64,000 nucleotides of DNA from Apiotrichum sp. Y4204 (GCA_025531455.1 JAMYHL010000010.1:1178001-1242000); one strand, 5' to 3'; shown: positions 21,736 to 34,532, counted from the first letter of the stretch. The notes: generated by a model from the letters alone, not told the origin. Made by a program: numbers and translations.

Positions 21736-22921
21736 ATGTCCGCGGTCCCGACCATTTCTCTGCACGACTTTGACGCCCGCCGCGCCGAAATCACCGCCCA
21801 GCTCATGGCAGCCGCGACCGACGTCGGCTTCTTCACCCTCAGCAACCACGGTATTCCCCCAGAAGACGTCAGTGCGGCGTTTGCAAACTCTGCGCGCTTC
21901 TTTGCGCTCCCGGACGAGGTCAAGGCGCGTACCCCGCTCAACGGGCAGAATGCGGGCTGGGAGAAGAACACGCAGGTCCGCCCCTCGACGGGCACGGCGG
22001 ACCAGAAGGAGAGCATGCAGCTCCAGTTCTCGCGTATGGAGGGCCTCTGGCCGTCCGACGACGACTGCGATGGGTTCAAGGCCACCGCCGAAAAGTTCAT
22101 GCAGCAAGTCCAGGAGTGAGGAGCTGCGCACAAAACAAGGCTGATCCGTTCCCAGCCTCTCAGTCCGCGTGATGGAATGCTTTGCCGAGGGTCTCGGTCT
22201 TCCCGTTGATACGTTCACACAGGGCTGCGTCGATAATGAAGGCAAGGCCGACTCGCAGTCCGTCCTCCGTCTCCTGCACTACCATTCATGCGAAGGCCGC
22301 GAGTTTGGCCCAAACTTCTGGCGTGCCGGTGCGCACGCCGATTTTGACGTCCTCACTCTAGTGGGTTTTTAGGTACGAGTTGTGCTGACGGCAGCTGTTC
22401 CAGCGCGACGGCGAGGGAGGCCTTGAGGTGTGTCCCGGCCGCAAGGTCGTCGGCGACTTCGGTATGGGCACCGACTGGTATCCCGTCGAGGCGCGCCAGG
22501 ACCGCATCGTGTGCAACATTGGTGACCAGCTCATGCGCGTGAGTGTGAGCCCAGAGACTCGGCTGATAACTAGTGGAGCGACGACCGCCTCAAGTCGACG
22601 TACCACCGCGTCCGCCTGCCGCAAGGGGACGAGTCGCGCGGGCCGCGCTACTCAATGGCCTTCTTCAACCAGGCGAGGAGGGACATTGTCATCCAGGGCC
22701 CCGAGAAGAAGTACCCCCCGATCGTGAGTGCAGCCTCCTGCTTTGACCCATCTGATCCCCAGACTGGCGGCCAGTTCATCGCGGATGCAATGGCAAGGAA
22801 CCGCATGCAGAGCGCCGATATCGCACGCGCCGCCGCGCTCGAGAGCGCAGACCAGGTCGCCAGCGCTGTCCACTTTGTGCCTGCGCATCTCCAGGCAAAG
22901 GCCCAGGCCCAGGTCGCCTAA
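21736..22921 (+). CDS. 2-oxoglutarate/Fe(II)-dependent oxygenase, isopenicillin-N-synthase-like
   Basis: Five exons (21736-22115, 22156-22360, 22395-22538, 22574-22723, 22763-22921) give 345 residues; the introns are 40, 34, 35 and 39 nt. The N-terminal DIOX_N part starts VPTISLHDF and contains VGFFTLSNHGI. The catalytic iron triad is complete: H187 and D189 in HADFD and H254 in STYHRV. R268-x-S270 in RYS would bind 2-oxoglutarate. The second join restores LTL-LFQRDGEGGLEV, a strongly conserved family stretch, which fixes the 34-nt intron. Substrate is unknown; fungal relatives act in secondary metabolism, hormone-like or nucleobase chemistry, and there is no biosynthetic cluster around it. 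The start was chosen because upstream ATGs would add a non-family extension. Confidence 0.9.
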
Positions 22922-23160
22922 ACCCACGCCGGGGAGCATCGCGCAGGAGCACACAGGAACAGTGTATCCCATTCCCCAGTTGTAAAAGTGATGAAAGTCT
23001 GAAGTAACCATTCGGGGCGAGCGCGGATCACATTCGGCTCAGTACGACGCATTGTCAGAAGTCAGGTAGAATCAGCAGTGACGGGAAAAACGAGCAGGGA
23101 TGTGATATGCCAGCTAGTGTACAACAACACGACCGGTGACCTGACCGCACCGTCTCTATT

Positions 23161-23678
23161 CTACTTCTTCATGCTGGCCTTTGCGGCCCGGGCGTGTGCG
23201 CGGTCCACCTCGTTGCCCCACCAGTCGAGCATGTCCTGGCTGACGCCGATGCGCTGCACCGACGGCTCGGACAGCATCGCGAGTGTGCGTGAGAACTTGC
23301 GGATCTGGAATGAGTATGAGAGAGAAACAGCTCGCGTGACTACAGCAGAGCTGACCCACCTGGTGCTCGATGGCCGTATAGTCGCGCGGCGTAAGCGGCG
23401 GGTGGTGAAAGTTGTACCGCAGATGAATGAGGAAGGCGCGGCGCTGATCCTGTCGGTCAGCACTGGCTCCTAGTGCCTGATTCCTGGCAACGCAAAGAAC
23501 ACCAAAGAGGATGCGAGCCCCGCCACCCACGACGCCAGGCGACCGTGACTAACTTTGTTCTTGGTCATGGCATTCCGCACGCCGCTGAGGGTTAGCTGGC
23601 TGACATTGTTTGACAATCTTAGCAAACTCACGCGCGATACAGCTTGATAACCTCGTTCTGGAGTCCCGATCGTGCCAT
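23161..23678 (-). CDS. SDH6: succinate dehydrogenase assembly factor, SDHAF1/Sdh6-type LYR protein
   Basis: Four exons (23678-23632, 23584-23554, 23449-23360, 23304-23161) give 103 residues. The LYR motif is at residues 13-15 (KLYRA), followed by FLIHLRYNF and DYTAIEHQIRKF, the F...TAIE..IRK pattern of complex II assembly factors that help insert the iron-sulphur subunit in mitochondria. The second intron has several possible acceptors; the one after CTGACCGACAG was chosen because it keeps phase and has the branch-acceptor arrangement seen in neighbouring genes. Using the alternative inserts about ten residues. The gene shares a 547-bp divergent promoter with proteasome beta5. Confidence 0.8.
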
Positions 23679-24225
23679 GTTGCTAAAGTGTGAGATATGT
23701 GTAGAAGAGACAGTGAAGAGATGGGAAACGAAGACATCTGTGGTGGGGCGTTGTCTCATGTCTCTCGGATCTCGGACATTTTCGAGAAAGCCAGCACGCG
23801 CGACAAAGAGGCACAGAGAAGAGGCAAGAAGAGGTCGGACAATCGGCAATCTCCGGCGCCACTGACGCCGGAGCTGCCTAGCTGCCCCTTCTCGGAAATC
23901 ACGTGATACCCATGATATTCACACGTGTATTTGCCTCCGAGGCCGCGGGGTCCGACTCCAGTTCTCCAGGTGTGACGCGCGTCCTCTCGACGCTCGTTGT
24001 TCACTTTAGATGCTTGCAGAACAAGCGGCACACCGAGTAAGCGTCGAGCTCACCATCAACAACGACACCCCCCCTTCATCATCATCACCACCAACATCAA
24101 CAGCACTACCGTCTCCTCGAGTGTCTAGAACCCCAATTCCCAGCTTTACCGCGCCCACATCTTCAGTCGCTTTCGTCTCGGCGCCGATCAACAAACACCA
24201 CTCGCACCCCACTACATCGTCCACC
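23679..24225. promoter_or_regulatory. divergent promoter, SDH6-like / proteasome beta5
   Basis: Contains TTTGCCTCC near 23932, one base from the reverse complement of the yeast proteasome element GGTGGCAAA. With a single inexact copy this is suggestive only. Confidence 0.35.
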
Positions 24226-25371
24226 ATGGACACGCTCGTCGCCAAGCTCGCACCCGCACACCGCGCACCCGTCGAGGAGGAGGTCGCAGGGTACGGTAAC
24301 CTCGACTCGCGGGGTGCCGTCTCGGGCATGCAGGTGCCTGCTGTCGCGGACGTGAGTGTGGATAGGAGCTGACTGTAGTGTTCCCAGCTCCCGTGGTTCT
24401 GTGCTCACTCTCAGCCGCTCGCCTTCCTGTCGCTGCACACCGACTCGATGTCCGCCAACCCCCAGGCGAAGATCAAGCTTGCCCACGGAACCACTACGCT
24501 TGCGTTCCGCTTCAAGGGCGGAATCATCGTTGCCGTCGACTCGCGTGCGACTGCCGGCTCGTACATTGGTGGGTGCCTCATTCGTTGCCTACACACATAC
24601 TGACCCACAGCCTCGGGGACCGTCAAGAAGGTTATCGAGATCAACCCCTACCTCCTTGGAACGATGGCTGGTGGTGCCGCCGACTGCCAGTACTGGTATG
24701 TCTACGCTGACGGATGTTCAAGAAATACCATTCGGGAGCTGACCACTCAGGGAGACATACCTCGGCATGCAGTGCCGCCTGCACGAGCTGCGCAACAAGG
24801 AGCGCATCTCAGTGGCCGCCGCCTCGAAGATCCTTTCTAACATTGTGTACCAGTACAAGGGAATGGGCTTGAGCATGGGTACCATGATCTGTGGATGGGA
24901 CAAGACCGTGAGCTGAGGCATGCCGCCAATAGCTGACAACAGGGCCCCGCACTCTTCTACGTCGACTCGGACGGCCAGCGTCTCAAGGGCGACCTCTTCT
25001 CCGTCGGCTCCGGTAGCACATTCGCCTACGGTGTCCTTGACCAGGTGAGCTTTCCAGCATATCAACAAGCTGACATCAGGGATACAAGTGGGATCTGTCG
25101 GACGAGGAGGCGCAGGAGCTCGGTCGCCGCTCAATCGTCGCTGCAGGCCACCGTGACGCCTACTCGGGTAACTCGGTGAACCTGTTCCACGTGCGCGAGA
25201 ACGGATGGGAGTTTATCAGTGCGTCCCAGCTGTTTTTGTGTGCAACAAAGCTGACCAACAGAAAACTACGACCTCAGCGAACTGTGGTACAGCTACGAGG
25301 AGAAGAAGAAGTCCGAGACTGCTGCCGTGTTGGCCGCTGCGGCCGGCTCCCCGATCGAGGTCGAGGCGTAG
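24226..25371 (+). CDS. PRE2: 20S proteasome subunit beta5 (Pre2, chymotrypsin-like)
   Basis: Seven exons (24226-24351, 24415-24568, 24611-24695, 24751-24907, 24943-25044, 25080-25218, 25262-25371) give 290 residues. The propeptide ends at G67; the catalytic N-terminal threonine is T68 in [11 protein letters not shown]. The active-site partners D17 and K33 (mature numbering) are D84 and K100, and [14 protein letters not shown] follows as in beta5. The subunit supplies the chymotrypsin-like activity of the core particle in nucleus and cytosol. The C-terminal extension [17 protein letters not shown] is Ala-rich. Introns are 35-63 nt, all with GT..AG borders and mostly a CTGAC branch site. Confidence 0.96.
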
Positions 25372-26977
25372 ATGTGATTGTGTATGCATATGCTGGAGAT
25401 CCGGGGGATGCTGCGGAATAACTGACGTGGGAGTTCCATCATTAAACCTACAGCCATATCGAAGAACATCCAACAGGATATTTTGCAGCACCAGTTCTGT
25501 AATTGATCCGTAACTATGTATGGGGGCGGCTTAACGAGATGAGAGATCGTACCATGGGTATCAGATCAGCTCTACAACAACAGAGACCTCACAGTGAATA
25601 GTCCCGAAATCCGCATTCACTTACGATCCTCACGTTTTGGGAGATTAGCATGTCACTTCGTCACACCGTCCTATCAGTAGTTGCCATCTCGAGCGCCACT
25701 GCGGTCTTTACTCTGTCGAGCGGTCAGATAAGTACATCTGCGGATCATCGCAGAACTCCAGAAAGCCGATGCGATATCGTGTCTTCGTCGCCGCCACCTC
25801 TCACAATCAAATCCTCCGTCCCCACCACCCACGTCCACTCTCCAAAGCCTGGTATTCCCGCCCTCGACCTGGTCGTCTCTCGCCCCTGACTGAACACCGC
25901 CCGCCCCATCGGAAATGGGCCCCCTGCTTTCTTAACCGCAGCAACCCCAACGCCGCCGACCATTTTTCTATCGCGTTTACAACATGTTACATCTAGTCGG
26001 ATCGCGGCGCCTATGTGCATTGACTGACCCGCCTCTGCGTGTTAGTTGCTTCAGCCAACTGAACTAAACGGCCTTCGATTCCCGATCCCAAATGGCGCGG
26101 GCCGACCGTGGTGTTGCGTGGGCCCGTGGAGTGCCCTCCCATCGACCAAGGTAAGGGGTCACATTCGTGCAACTGGTTCCATGTTCTGCCAACAAGATTT
26201 GAGAATATCATTTTGTCTCCATCTCGTCGTGACTGGGTCCAATGCGGACTCTACACAAAACATTTCGCGCACATGAGAAAGATCTGAGAAGCCGCATTGC
26301 GACCACCATAAAATGTCGCGCATCTGTAATCTGTGAATCAGCAGCTCGGCCCCATCTCTTCCCTCGCCTATCCTGCAATTGTCCACCACCCATTCCGAAT
26401 AATTTCATTACCATTAAGTTACGCAGGATATACATAAGGACATAGTACTTGGGATGTTGCGGAATGTGAAACCGGGGCCCTGAGCTTCAGGTCTTCTCTG
26501 ATGCGAACGGGCCGCAGAAAGGCGTGAACGGCGGTTGGGGACCGTGAGTTGGAGTGTTGGAGCTCATACAGGTGACGCGTCGACTGGAACACGAGTGGAA
26601 TGGGTGCAAAGTGCGCAGAGCGCGGAGAGTTACATACGCTGGACATGTGCTCGTCGATCTAGGGGGCTCGGGCTTGTGTCACTGATTTCAGCTCCGTTCC
26701 ACAGCATGCCACTAATGTCGAGGTGACGATTATCTCAAACTCATTCCGTTCCGACTGGCATCTTTTGATGTCACCGATACAAACAGGAATACATGCAATA
26801 GTGGAGGGATAAAAGGTACGGATTGCTTGGGGTTATGCAGTGGTTTTGGTGTGCGGCGCGCTGCGGGCCCTATGCCTCTACAGTATGTATGCAGTGCTGG
26901 AGTGTCCGTTACGAAATGTGCGGTTTTGCGTGCGGGTTGGGGAACGGAGGGGATAGTTGGCTCGATAGAGCCGCCGC
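25372..26977. other. intergenic between convergent genes
   Basis: 3' flanks of proteasome beta5 and the B12D-like gene. No gene, RNA or repeat supported in 1.6 kb. Confidence 0.5.
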
Positions 26978-27413
26978 TTACTCCTCCTCCTCGGTCATGT
27001 GGGCGGGCTTGAGACGGAGAGTCTTGTCGGTCATGATGTTCTTGGCGGAGAAGAAGACGCCGAGGACGAGGACAAACGACACGAACGCAACGAGGGGGAA
27101 CACATCGACGGGGATGCCTGAAGAGTCAGCTTTCTGCCCTTTTTGCCAACACGTCATTTTCTTTCAACTCACGCTTGAGGAAGGGGACGACCTCGTCAAA
27201 GCCGCGGCGCACGTCGTTGCCCTCGTGGACGTCGCCAAGGTCCTTCTTCGCCATGGCGGACATGTGGCGCTGGGCGAGCATGCGCTGCGTCGCGGGCATG
27301 GTGACGGCGAGACGCGCACGGGGGGCCGGGGCGGTGTGCAGCGCGCGGAGGCTCGACTGGGGCATGCGGAGCGAGGCGCGGAGGCCGGACTGGGTGATGG
27401 CGCGGGCGAACAT
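26978..27413 (-). CDS. small mitochondrial inner-membrane protein, B12D/MLRQ (NDUFA4)-like
   Basis: Two exons (27413-27173 and 27117-26978), 126 residues. The N-terminal half is rich in Arg, Ser and Ala without acids, a classical mitochondrial presequence. A conserved tail follows: KRIPVDVFPLVAFVSF, one membrane helix (about residues 85-104), then KNIMTDKTLRLKPAHMTEEE. This helix-plus-T-D-..-LRL pattern matches the complex I/IV-associated MLRQ (B12D) family in fungi. The short family gives limited certainty. A TATATAAG-like box sits about 110 bp upstream. Confidence 0.7.
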
Positions 27414-29557
27414 TGTGATTGTGGGATGGGGTGGTGGTAGTGGTTATGGGAAGTTGGGGGTGGTGATGCGACTGAGTTGTCTTGACCGATGATGGTCCTT
27501 TATCGCCCATCTCCCTCGTCTTATATATCTTCCTCCTCGACTGCCATCATCGACGATCGTCAAGTTCCTTCCACATATCTTGCCGGGGAATGCAGGTTCT
27601 CAAGGCCGATGTCCGCGGCCCGGGCCGAGCCGAGACCGTCTCCAGCTCCAGGTGCTTCGAGAGCCTCCCTGGCGAGCGAGTCTTCAGTGCCGTTAGAGGG
27701 GCCGTGCCGACTCCGAACGACGTTGAGCGGTAATCTGAGATGGCGATGGGCGACTCCGAATTCTGTTTTGGCAGAGCCAGCCACGGCGCGTCGCCACTGC
27801 GCACAGTGGTACAGTGACGCACAGTGACCGGTCAGACCTCAGTGACAAAACAGGCACAAACAAACCGCGCACAGAGTGGGTAAATGTGGGTATGGGATGC
27901 CGCATGCCGCAGCAGGTCGCAGAGAGTGGCGCCGTTTGGCAGCAAGGGCGATAAGTAAGTGATAACAAACTCGGGCCGCACACCTCGCTAGCTGCAGACG
28001 CCGGCTGCCGCCATTACAGATGCACGTTGTTGCTACCCAGCGCTATTCGGATCACTGGCAGCCACAGTCAGTAATAGATCTCGCGACGGTAACGAGGATC
28101 GTCCAGTTACTCCGTGTCTGATAAAGATTTAAAGGCACGGCCCTGCTTTCATCGCTGGTTTCTTTATTGTACCCCGCTGCCTATGACGTCAGACGCCGAG
28201 ACCGCTCCGAATCTCGGACACGTCCGGAAGTTGCTCCCGGAGAGGCCCGGAGCACGCTGGCTCGGAGGTCGGTGTCGTCGCCGCCGCCTTGAATTCAGTC
28301 AGCCCCGCCATTGCTGCCAACGCTGCGCCGTTAGGTACGTTGGTACGTTGGGTTAGGTCACGATTTGGCGCCCGTGTCAGCCCGTTCCACCACAACCACC
28401 GGTGCCACCCGTGCCTTGCACAGTGTAGACGTTGCTTCCCTTCATGCGTTGCTTAGTGTGCGTTGCTCGGCACCGTGTGTACGGCGTTTGCTCCTCGGAG
28501 CCTTGCCTCCGAGGTCCGATACACGCCGCGGCCCATGGCGCTAAGTGAACGGGGCGTGGGAAGTGGCGGAGGAGGCAGTGGGGACAAAATGATCGTGAAG
28601 GATACAGCACATTCTCGAGCACACTCGACACTCGTCCAAGCTGGAATTTTACATTTTTAAACATCCCAGGTCAACGTGCATGTCAATAGGGCAGTCAGTT
28701 AGATCGTAGATCCATACGGGTCATACCAGACCCGTCTGTCGCCCGTCACGAGTCCATACCTCGCGTCCAAGTCCCCAGGTTCCGAGTTCTGAGGGACAGA
28801 GGGATACATGCCCCAAACCCAGCCCCATCGGGCACGCCGCGGCGCGGGTCGGGTCGCACAGATCACAGATCACAGCGCACTCGGACTCGGACGCGCTCGG
28901 TGTCGAGGACGATGTGCTGAATTCGGATTCACGACAATGTACAGATTGTTGGCTGGGATTCCGAACGCGCCAGAGAGGGTTTGTGGTGGTGGAGATAATG
29001 GGGACGATGGGGGATGGGTGAAGTTGAAGTGTGGGATGCATGCCGGGCACGTTGTTTGCACGAGCAGCGCATGCGAGATGAGAATCGGGAAGCTTCAAGC
29101 TGACCACCGAGAAGCGACATTCCAGGCCTTGGGGCCTTGGGGGGTCTTCTCGCTGCATGTGGCTACCACATTAACTCCACGCCATACAGGCAAGAAAGGT
29201 CATAGCTTGGACGCCCCAAGTGATAGCGACGGGCTGCTTTCCGACGTTGGCCCCGCCTGGTGACGCGTTACAGTTACCAGATGCAGCTGGCAGAGATGCC
29301 AAACTACAAACAAACACCTTTTCAGCTCCCACTCTCACACAGCGTCGTCGCCATCCGACGGTGGCGAGGGGTAGTACTGGCGTACTCGGACCGCGCCCTC
29401 GTCACCTCTGCCGGAGTGGATTCTTAGAATTTCTGAAGCGACACCTGTATCTTGGAGGGACACCTGTTATCGAGTGATATCAGTCGCGTCGTACGGCATC
29501 CCCAGAGTAAGGTTGCCACCTGAGGAACCGGCCATCAACACGCACCAACCAAGCACG
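27414..29557. other. intergenic between divergent genes
   Basis: 2.1 kb between the B12D-like and sorting-nexin starts. Several open frames of 80-150 codons on both strands show no family resemblance or coherent splice signals. I see no gene here. Confidence 0.45.
27521..27529 (-). promoter_or_regulatory. possible TATA box of the B12D-like gene
   Basis: Minus-strand reading GATATATAA about 110 bp upstream of the ATG. Sequence match only. Confidence 0.35.
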
Positions 29558-32500
29558 ATGCCGCCGCACCGCCGTATTCTCGCCGGCGCGGGGTTCCTCC
29601 TCGCCGCCGCCGTGCTCCACTGGCGCTTCAACGTCCTGGCTGCCCTTCTCGCCGCGCCGTTCCACCTCGCCTCATGGCTGGCATTTATTGCGGCTGCGGT
29701 GCTTTTCGCAGCCACGACCGCCGACGCGCGGACAACAGCCCCGTCTTTCCGGGACAGGCAGCGCGAGGCGTTCAAGCCGCTTGGATTCGCTGTCGGCGAG
29801 GCATGGACGCGGGCACTGGCCGAACGCGCGGCAGAGGACGCAGAACAGGAGTTTGGCGACGTCTACGGCCTCGCAGGGGAGAGAGTTGCGCCGCGGCTCG
29901 ACCGCCTGCTGTTTCTTATTCGCCAATGGTTCATTCTGCCATGGTATCTCAAGATCTCGCCGAGCCGCGCGTTCCCAGACGCGGTGGAGCGGAATGTGCG
30001 CGCGGCGCTCGGCGAGGTCGGGCGGCGCGCAGAGGGCGTCGACTGGCCGAATCTCGTCGTGCAGCGTATTCTGCCGATCATGACGGATCATTTCCAGCAC
30101 TACCGCACCATCGAGCACCTCGCCAACTCGCTCGCCGCGTCTCCTGCCAGCAGCCTCCCGCTCCCGCTCCCCCGTAATCCGCATGCTGCGCTCCTCGGCC
30201 CGAACCGCCTCACTGCCGAAGCGAACATTCCGGATATCGAGGCGCACTTCCGCACCACCGTGGCGCGCATCCTCGTCGACGTGCTCCCCGCCTCGGAGCA
30301 GAGTGATGTGGTGCTGACTATTGTCCGGGAGATTGTCCTCGGCGCAATACTTATTCCCGTGTTTAATATGCTGTGCGACAGCGACTTTTGGAACCGCCAG
30401 ATCGACGAGCAGGGCGGAAAGTATCTCTACGAGCGGTATGTGCCGTGCGGTTCAATGACTGACCCCAGAAATCAGGTTAACAAGGTCCTCTCGGCGCTTT
30501 CAACGCAGACAGCCGGCTCGCCATCGCGAAGCAAGCGCCCATCCGGAGCGTCTATCACTGTTCACTCGACGACCCGCCAGTTTGACGACTTTATGCGCTC
30601 CATCCCGCGCCTCAAGACGCTCGGCGACGCGCGCCGCCTGCGATCTGATGTGGAGCGCGAGCTTCGTTCCGCCCGCGCGGGGCTGGCCAATGCGCGCACA
30701 AAGGCGGATACGGAGGAGGCGCAGCGTGGAGTGCGCAAGCTCGTGCGATATGTCGACCGGCTGGAACGTGCTCGCGGCCAGATTGACCGGCGCATTGTCT
30801 CGTTGTCTGGTGGTGTCGCGAGTGTGAGTTGTTGTTCTGCGCTCTGGCGTGTGTTACTAACTACAGACATCCTCGCCACACACGCCAGGCTTCGCGTCCG
30901 GGACACCGTCCGCCAGCCGCTTCCGCGGCAACCTGTTCGCGATCCTTTCGGACCCGTCGTCGCTCGCTTACTGGCTCGAGTACATGGAACGGCGCGACCG
31001 GTCACATCTCGTGCAGTTTTGGCTTACGGTAGAAGGGTTCAAGGACCCGCTCGAGGCGTCGGGGCAGAGCCATGCGCTCGACGCCGAGTCGACAGAGTAC
31101 AGCCGCCCGAGCGCAAACGACAACACAATCGGCGACGACACGACGTACCTGTACCAAACGTATTTTGCGTCCGAGCACAAGCACAAGATCTCCATCCCGT
31201 CGAGACTTGTTGCTGAAATCGCCGACCTCGCATCCCACATCTCGCCGCTCGCGCCTGATGATGTCCGCCGCGCCAAGCGCGCGGTATACGAGTCCCAGCG
31301 CTTAGTGTACGAACAGATGGAGCTCGAGGACTGGCCAGACTTCCAGAAGAGCGAGCTGTATATCAAGGCCATTGCGGATCTGAAGAATCTTCACCGCCCA
31401 AGACCAGCTGTCAGGTCGGTATCGGACAGCCCGCCGGCGAGTCCGGCGCCCAACCTCGTTGCCCCAGGCCATGCGCGTCGCTTGTCAGACAACCCTTTAT
31501 CGCCGCACCCGCAGCCACACACACAGCCCCAGCGCCGGCCTTACATTGTTACTGGCGGAAGCTTCTCCCCGGTTACAGTCCCCGCTCCGGCGCTCCCGAC
31601 CGTCACCTCGGGGAACGACTACACCACACCAATGCGGCGGGTCACTCCCGAATCGCGGTCTAGTGGCGGGTCACCCCGCGCGTCCCCTGCTCCTGGTGTG
31701 CCTGGCGCGCCTGGCAGCCCCGCCCCATCAATACCGGAGCGCAAACGTAACTTTGAGCACCTATTTGGTGGCGGGGAGGACGCGGAGCGCGACCCTCTTT
31801 TCGACGGCGATGAGGAGGACGAGGCGACGCAGCTCGAGTCGCAGCGCATGGAGGCGATCCAGGCGGCGCTTAACGAGATCATGTCCGAGGACATGCGCTC
31901 AAGCGCCGAGCTCCCCAGCACGTCGGGTGCGAACCCGGTGCCCTCGCCTGAAGTGGATCCACTCAGCATGTCCGTCGAGCTCGTGCGTCCCGAGCGACAC
32001 CCTCTGGCTGGGAATCGTCTTACATCACGCTCTGCCGAAGATTTGAGGGAGAAGACCGGGCCGGGACCGCCTAGCCCGGTTCGCCGCGTCGCGCGCCTGG
32101 ACACAAAGGGACGGGCGCGGCGTGTGCGCCGCGGCTCACACGATGCCGTGCGGCTAGCGGATCGCGCGACGAAGAGTATCTTTGCAGACTATGAGGATGA
32201 GGATCCGCCAGAGCTAATTGAAGGGGACGAGGGGGCGCAGGTTGATGTGCAGCTTGCTGCGCCTGGCGACATGCAGCTCTCTGTGGAGATTGCACGGCTG
32301 ACGGGCAAGATTGGCGAGCTGGACCAGCAGGCGGGCCTCCTGGATTCGCTTATCGGGCAGGCGGAGCTGACGGGGAACACAAAGGAGCTCAAGCTGCTCC
32401 ATCGGTCAAAGTCATCGCTGCTGAGGGAGAAGCGCACGGCCGAGTTCCAAAAGGTGCAATACGAGCAGCAGGAGGAGGAGAACCGGCTCGTGCCAGGGCG

Positions 32501-33751
32501 CACGCGTGTGGCGATTCCATCCACGGCGATTGTGCCCGGTGACCACGAGGGCGGACGGCAGATTGTGCGGTACAATGTCGAGATCCGCCAGGCTGGCGAC
32601 GACGGGCGGATACACCTCTCTTGGGTGGTCACGCACCGGTATAACGAGTTTTACGAGCTCGACCGTGCGCTGCGCGAGGCCGCTGCCAGCGATACCCTGC
32701 TCGCCGAGGCTATTGGCCGCGTCGCTGACCTTCCCGGCAAACGCCTCGTGCCGAGCGTCTCTACCAGCTTTGTCCAGTCGCGCCGCGCCGGACTGGAAAA
32801 GTATCTCCAGGTGGGTAACAACAGGTGGTTATCACTGACTCCAGTCGCTTGTCGCTTCACAGGTGCTGTGCAATAATCTGCTCGTGCGCAGCTTTCTTTC
32901 CAAATCTGCACCGGTTAGCGACGCGACAGCGCCAGGTCCGCTTGGCGCCCTCGCCCCATCTAACCTTGTCAAGTCAATCTACAAGACGGTCACGTCGTCG
33001 CTCGACGAGGCGCTGGTGCCCTCCATGCTTGATCTCATGTCGCAGTCCCTCTCGCGACAGCTACAAGAGGTGGCGGGCGGGATTGGCGTCGTGACTGACG
33101 CGATGCCGGCTCTCCGCGTAGGTGGCGGCTGGAAGTCGCCCCAGTCGCCGATTACCCCAGCCTCGGCACTACCGCCCCTCGCGGCGCCCCTCCCTGAGGT
33201 TCTCCCCGGCGCGATGCAGCCGCTCGAGGGCGAGACCGCCGCCGGCTCCTTTACCGTCCCGATCTGCGACCTCTTCATTGAAGTGTTCGATCTCAAAGAG
33301 AAGGATTGGCTGCGAAGACAAGCGATCGTCATCCTCCTGCAGCAGGTTCTAGGCGGGACGATTGAGCGCAAGGTCCGCGACACGTTCCGCAAGGCGAGCA
33401 GCGAGAAGGGCATCGACAAGCTGCTCGGACTCTTCCAGGAAGCTCTCTGGCCAGGCGGCAAGCGCCGCGACCCGACCCCACCACGGACAGAGAGCGAAAA
33501 GTACGACACGCGCACGAGCGCGTCGCGCCGCCTCGGCGCGCTCATGCCCGACGTCGCGGCCAACATGATTGGGCGCCGGAATGCCGGACGCGCCGCGGGC
33601 AGAATGTTTGGTGTGCTCCAGGACGCGCGGCTCAACCAGCAGCTCATGCTCTGCGTCTTTGATGAGGTATGTGCGGGGAACTGGAGCTGATACTGATACT
33701 GATACCTTTTCCCAGGTGCTTGGTGCGCTTTTCCCCGTCCCTGGACGGTAG
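29558..33751 (+). CDS. MDM1: Mdm1/SNX13-type sorting nexin (TM-PXA-RGS-PX-Nexin_C)
   Basis: Exons 29558-30823, 30867-32810, 32845-33666 and 33716-33751 give 1355 residues. Two N-terminal hydrophobic segments (about 5-60) anchor it in the ER. A PXA domain follows (about 80-300, with VVQRILPIMTDHFQHYRTIE), then an RGS-like domain (about 440-575, FRGNLFAILSDPSSLAYWLEY), a Ser/Pro-rich linker, coiled coil, a PX domain (about 970-1090, HRYNEFYELD and LPGKRLVPS, binding phosphoinositides) and a Nexin_C domain to the end. The yeast homologue tethers ER to vacuole and lipid droplets. The 34-nt third intron was placed so that LEKYLQ-SLVASQV continues the PX fold. A further 33-nt candidate intron (30436-30468) is in frame; if spliced, the protein is 1344 residues with LYER-NQVNKVL. 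Confidence 0.93.
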
Positions 33752-33971
33752 TGTATTCCGTATTCCTTATTTTTGGTTATAATCTGTTGATTCATGCACA
33801 TATGCATCTATGCACGCTAGTCTCGCGCGTGATGATGGCGTCTGAGAACAAGTTGAGGGCGGGAGTGATGGTCGACAACCAGAGACCAGGACAGTTGACC
33901 GCAACCGACATCCGACGGGGGCCCAGTGATAGTGGACGCTCCGTGGCCCCGTGGGACACTGGCCTGGCCAC

Positions 33972-34018
33972 TTCCAGCGTTCCAGCGTTCCAGCGTTCCA
34001 GCTTCCAGCTTTCCAGCG
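33972..34018. repeat. TTCCAGCG tandem repeat
   Basis: Six units of TTCCAGC(G), three of them perfect 8-mers, in the 3' flank of the sorting-nexin gene. Same unit as at 3485-3516. Confidence 0.8.
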
Positions 34019-34532
34019 GGCACGTCCTCATGGATCATGGACCACGGATCACGGACCATGTCGTTTACGGCTTCATGGATCTGGGCCGTGCGATGGGAAT
34101 GAATGTGCTGCTGTTCAAGGTGTAACGCGTCACGCGTGCCGTACAGTGACAGAGTGCGAAACAGGAGAACAGGAGGATAATAGGAGGGGGGATCGTGTCG
34201 TGTGGAAGTGGAGAGGTCGAAGGTTGGAGTGCATGCTCAACCACCTAGCACAAGCATCAAGAATTGATGCAAGCACACCGTTCTCGCGTAGCGCCTAATA
34301 CGGCCCATCTGACTGGCACGCGTCACTCGAGTTACATCCGGGCCTGCGGGGAGCGGGTTGCGGAGAGAGCTATACTGTACGTGTGGTGTCAGGCTGTGTG
34401 GGCTGTGCGAGTGACGGCCAGAACACCCCAGCGCAGTATCGAGAGACGAGAGAGCTTGAATCGCGCACACATACGCAATGAATGGCGGCAATCGGGCAGT
34501 GACGGCTATCACGATGTGGTGCGGCATGCGGC

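Noticed and set aside
18029..22921. Detoxification or secondary-metabolite cluster (MerB-like, GFA, oxygenase)
   Set aside because: The three genes are separated by up to 2.1 kb, differ in strand and structure, and no transporter, regulator or synthase joins them; proximity alone is weak evidence.
27414..29557. Several 90-150 codon frames on both strands
   Set aside because: No start context, splice signals, domain or consistent codon bias; treated as non-coding.
33972..34018. Heat-shock element
   Set aside because: TTC units recur every 8 bp in the same orientation; heat-shock elements need alternating GAA/TTC at 5-bp spacing.
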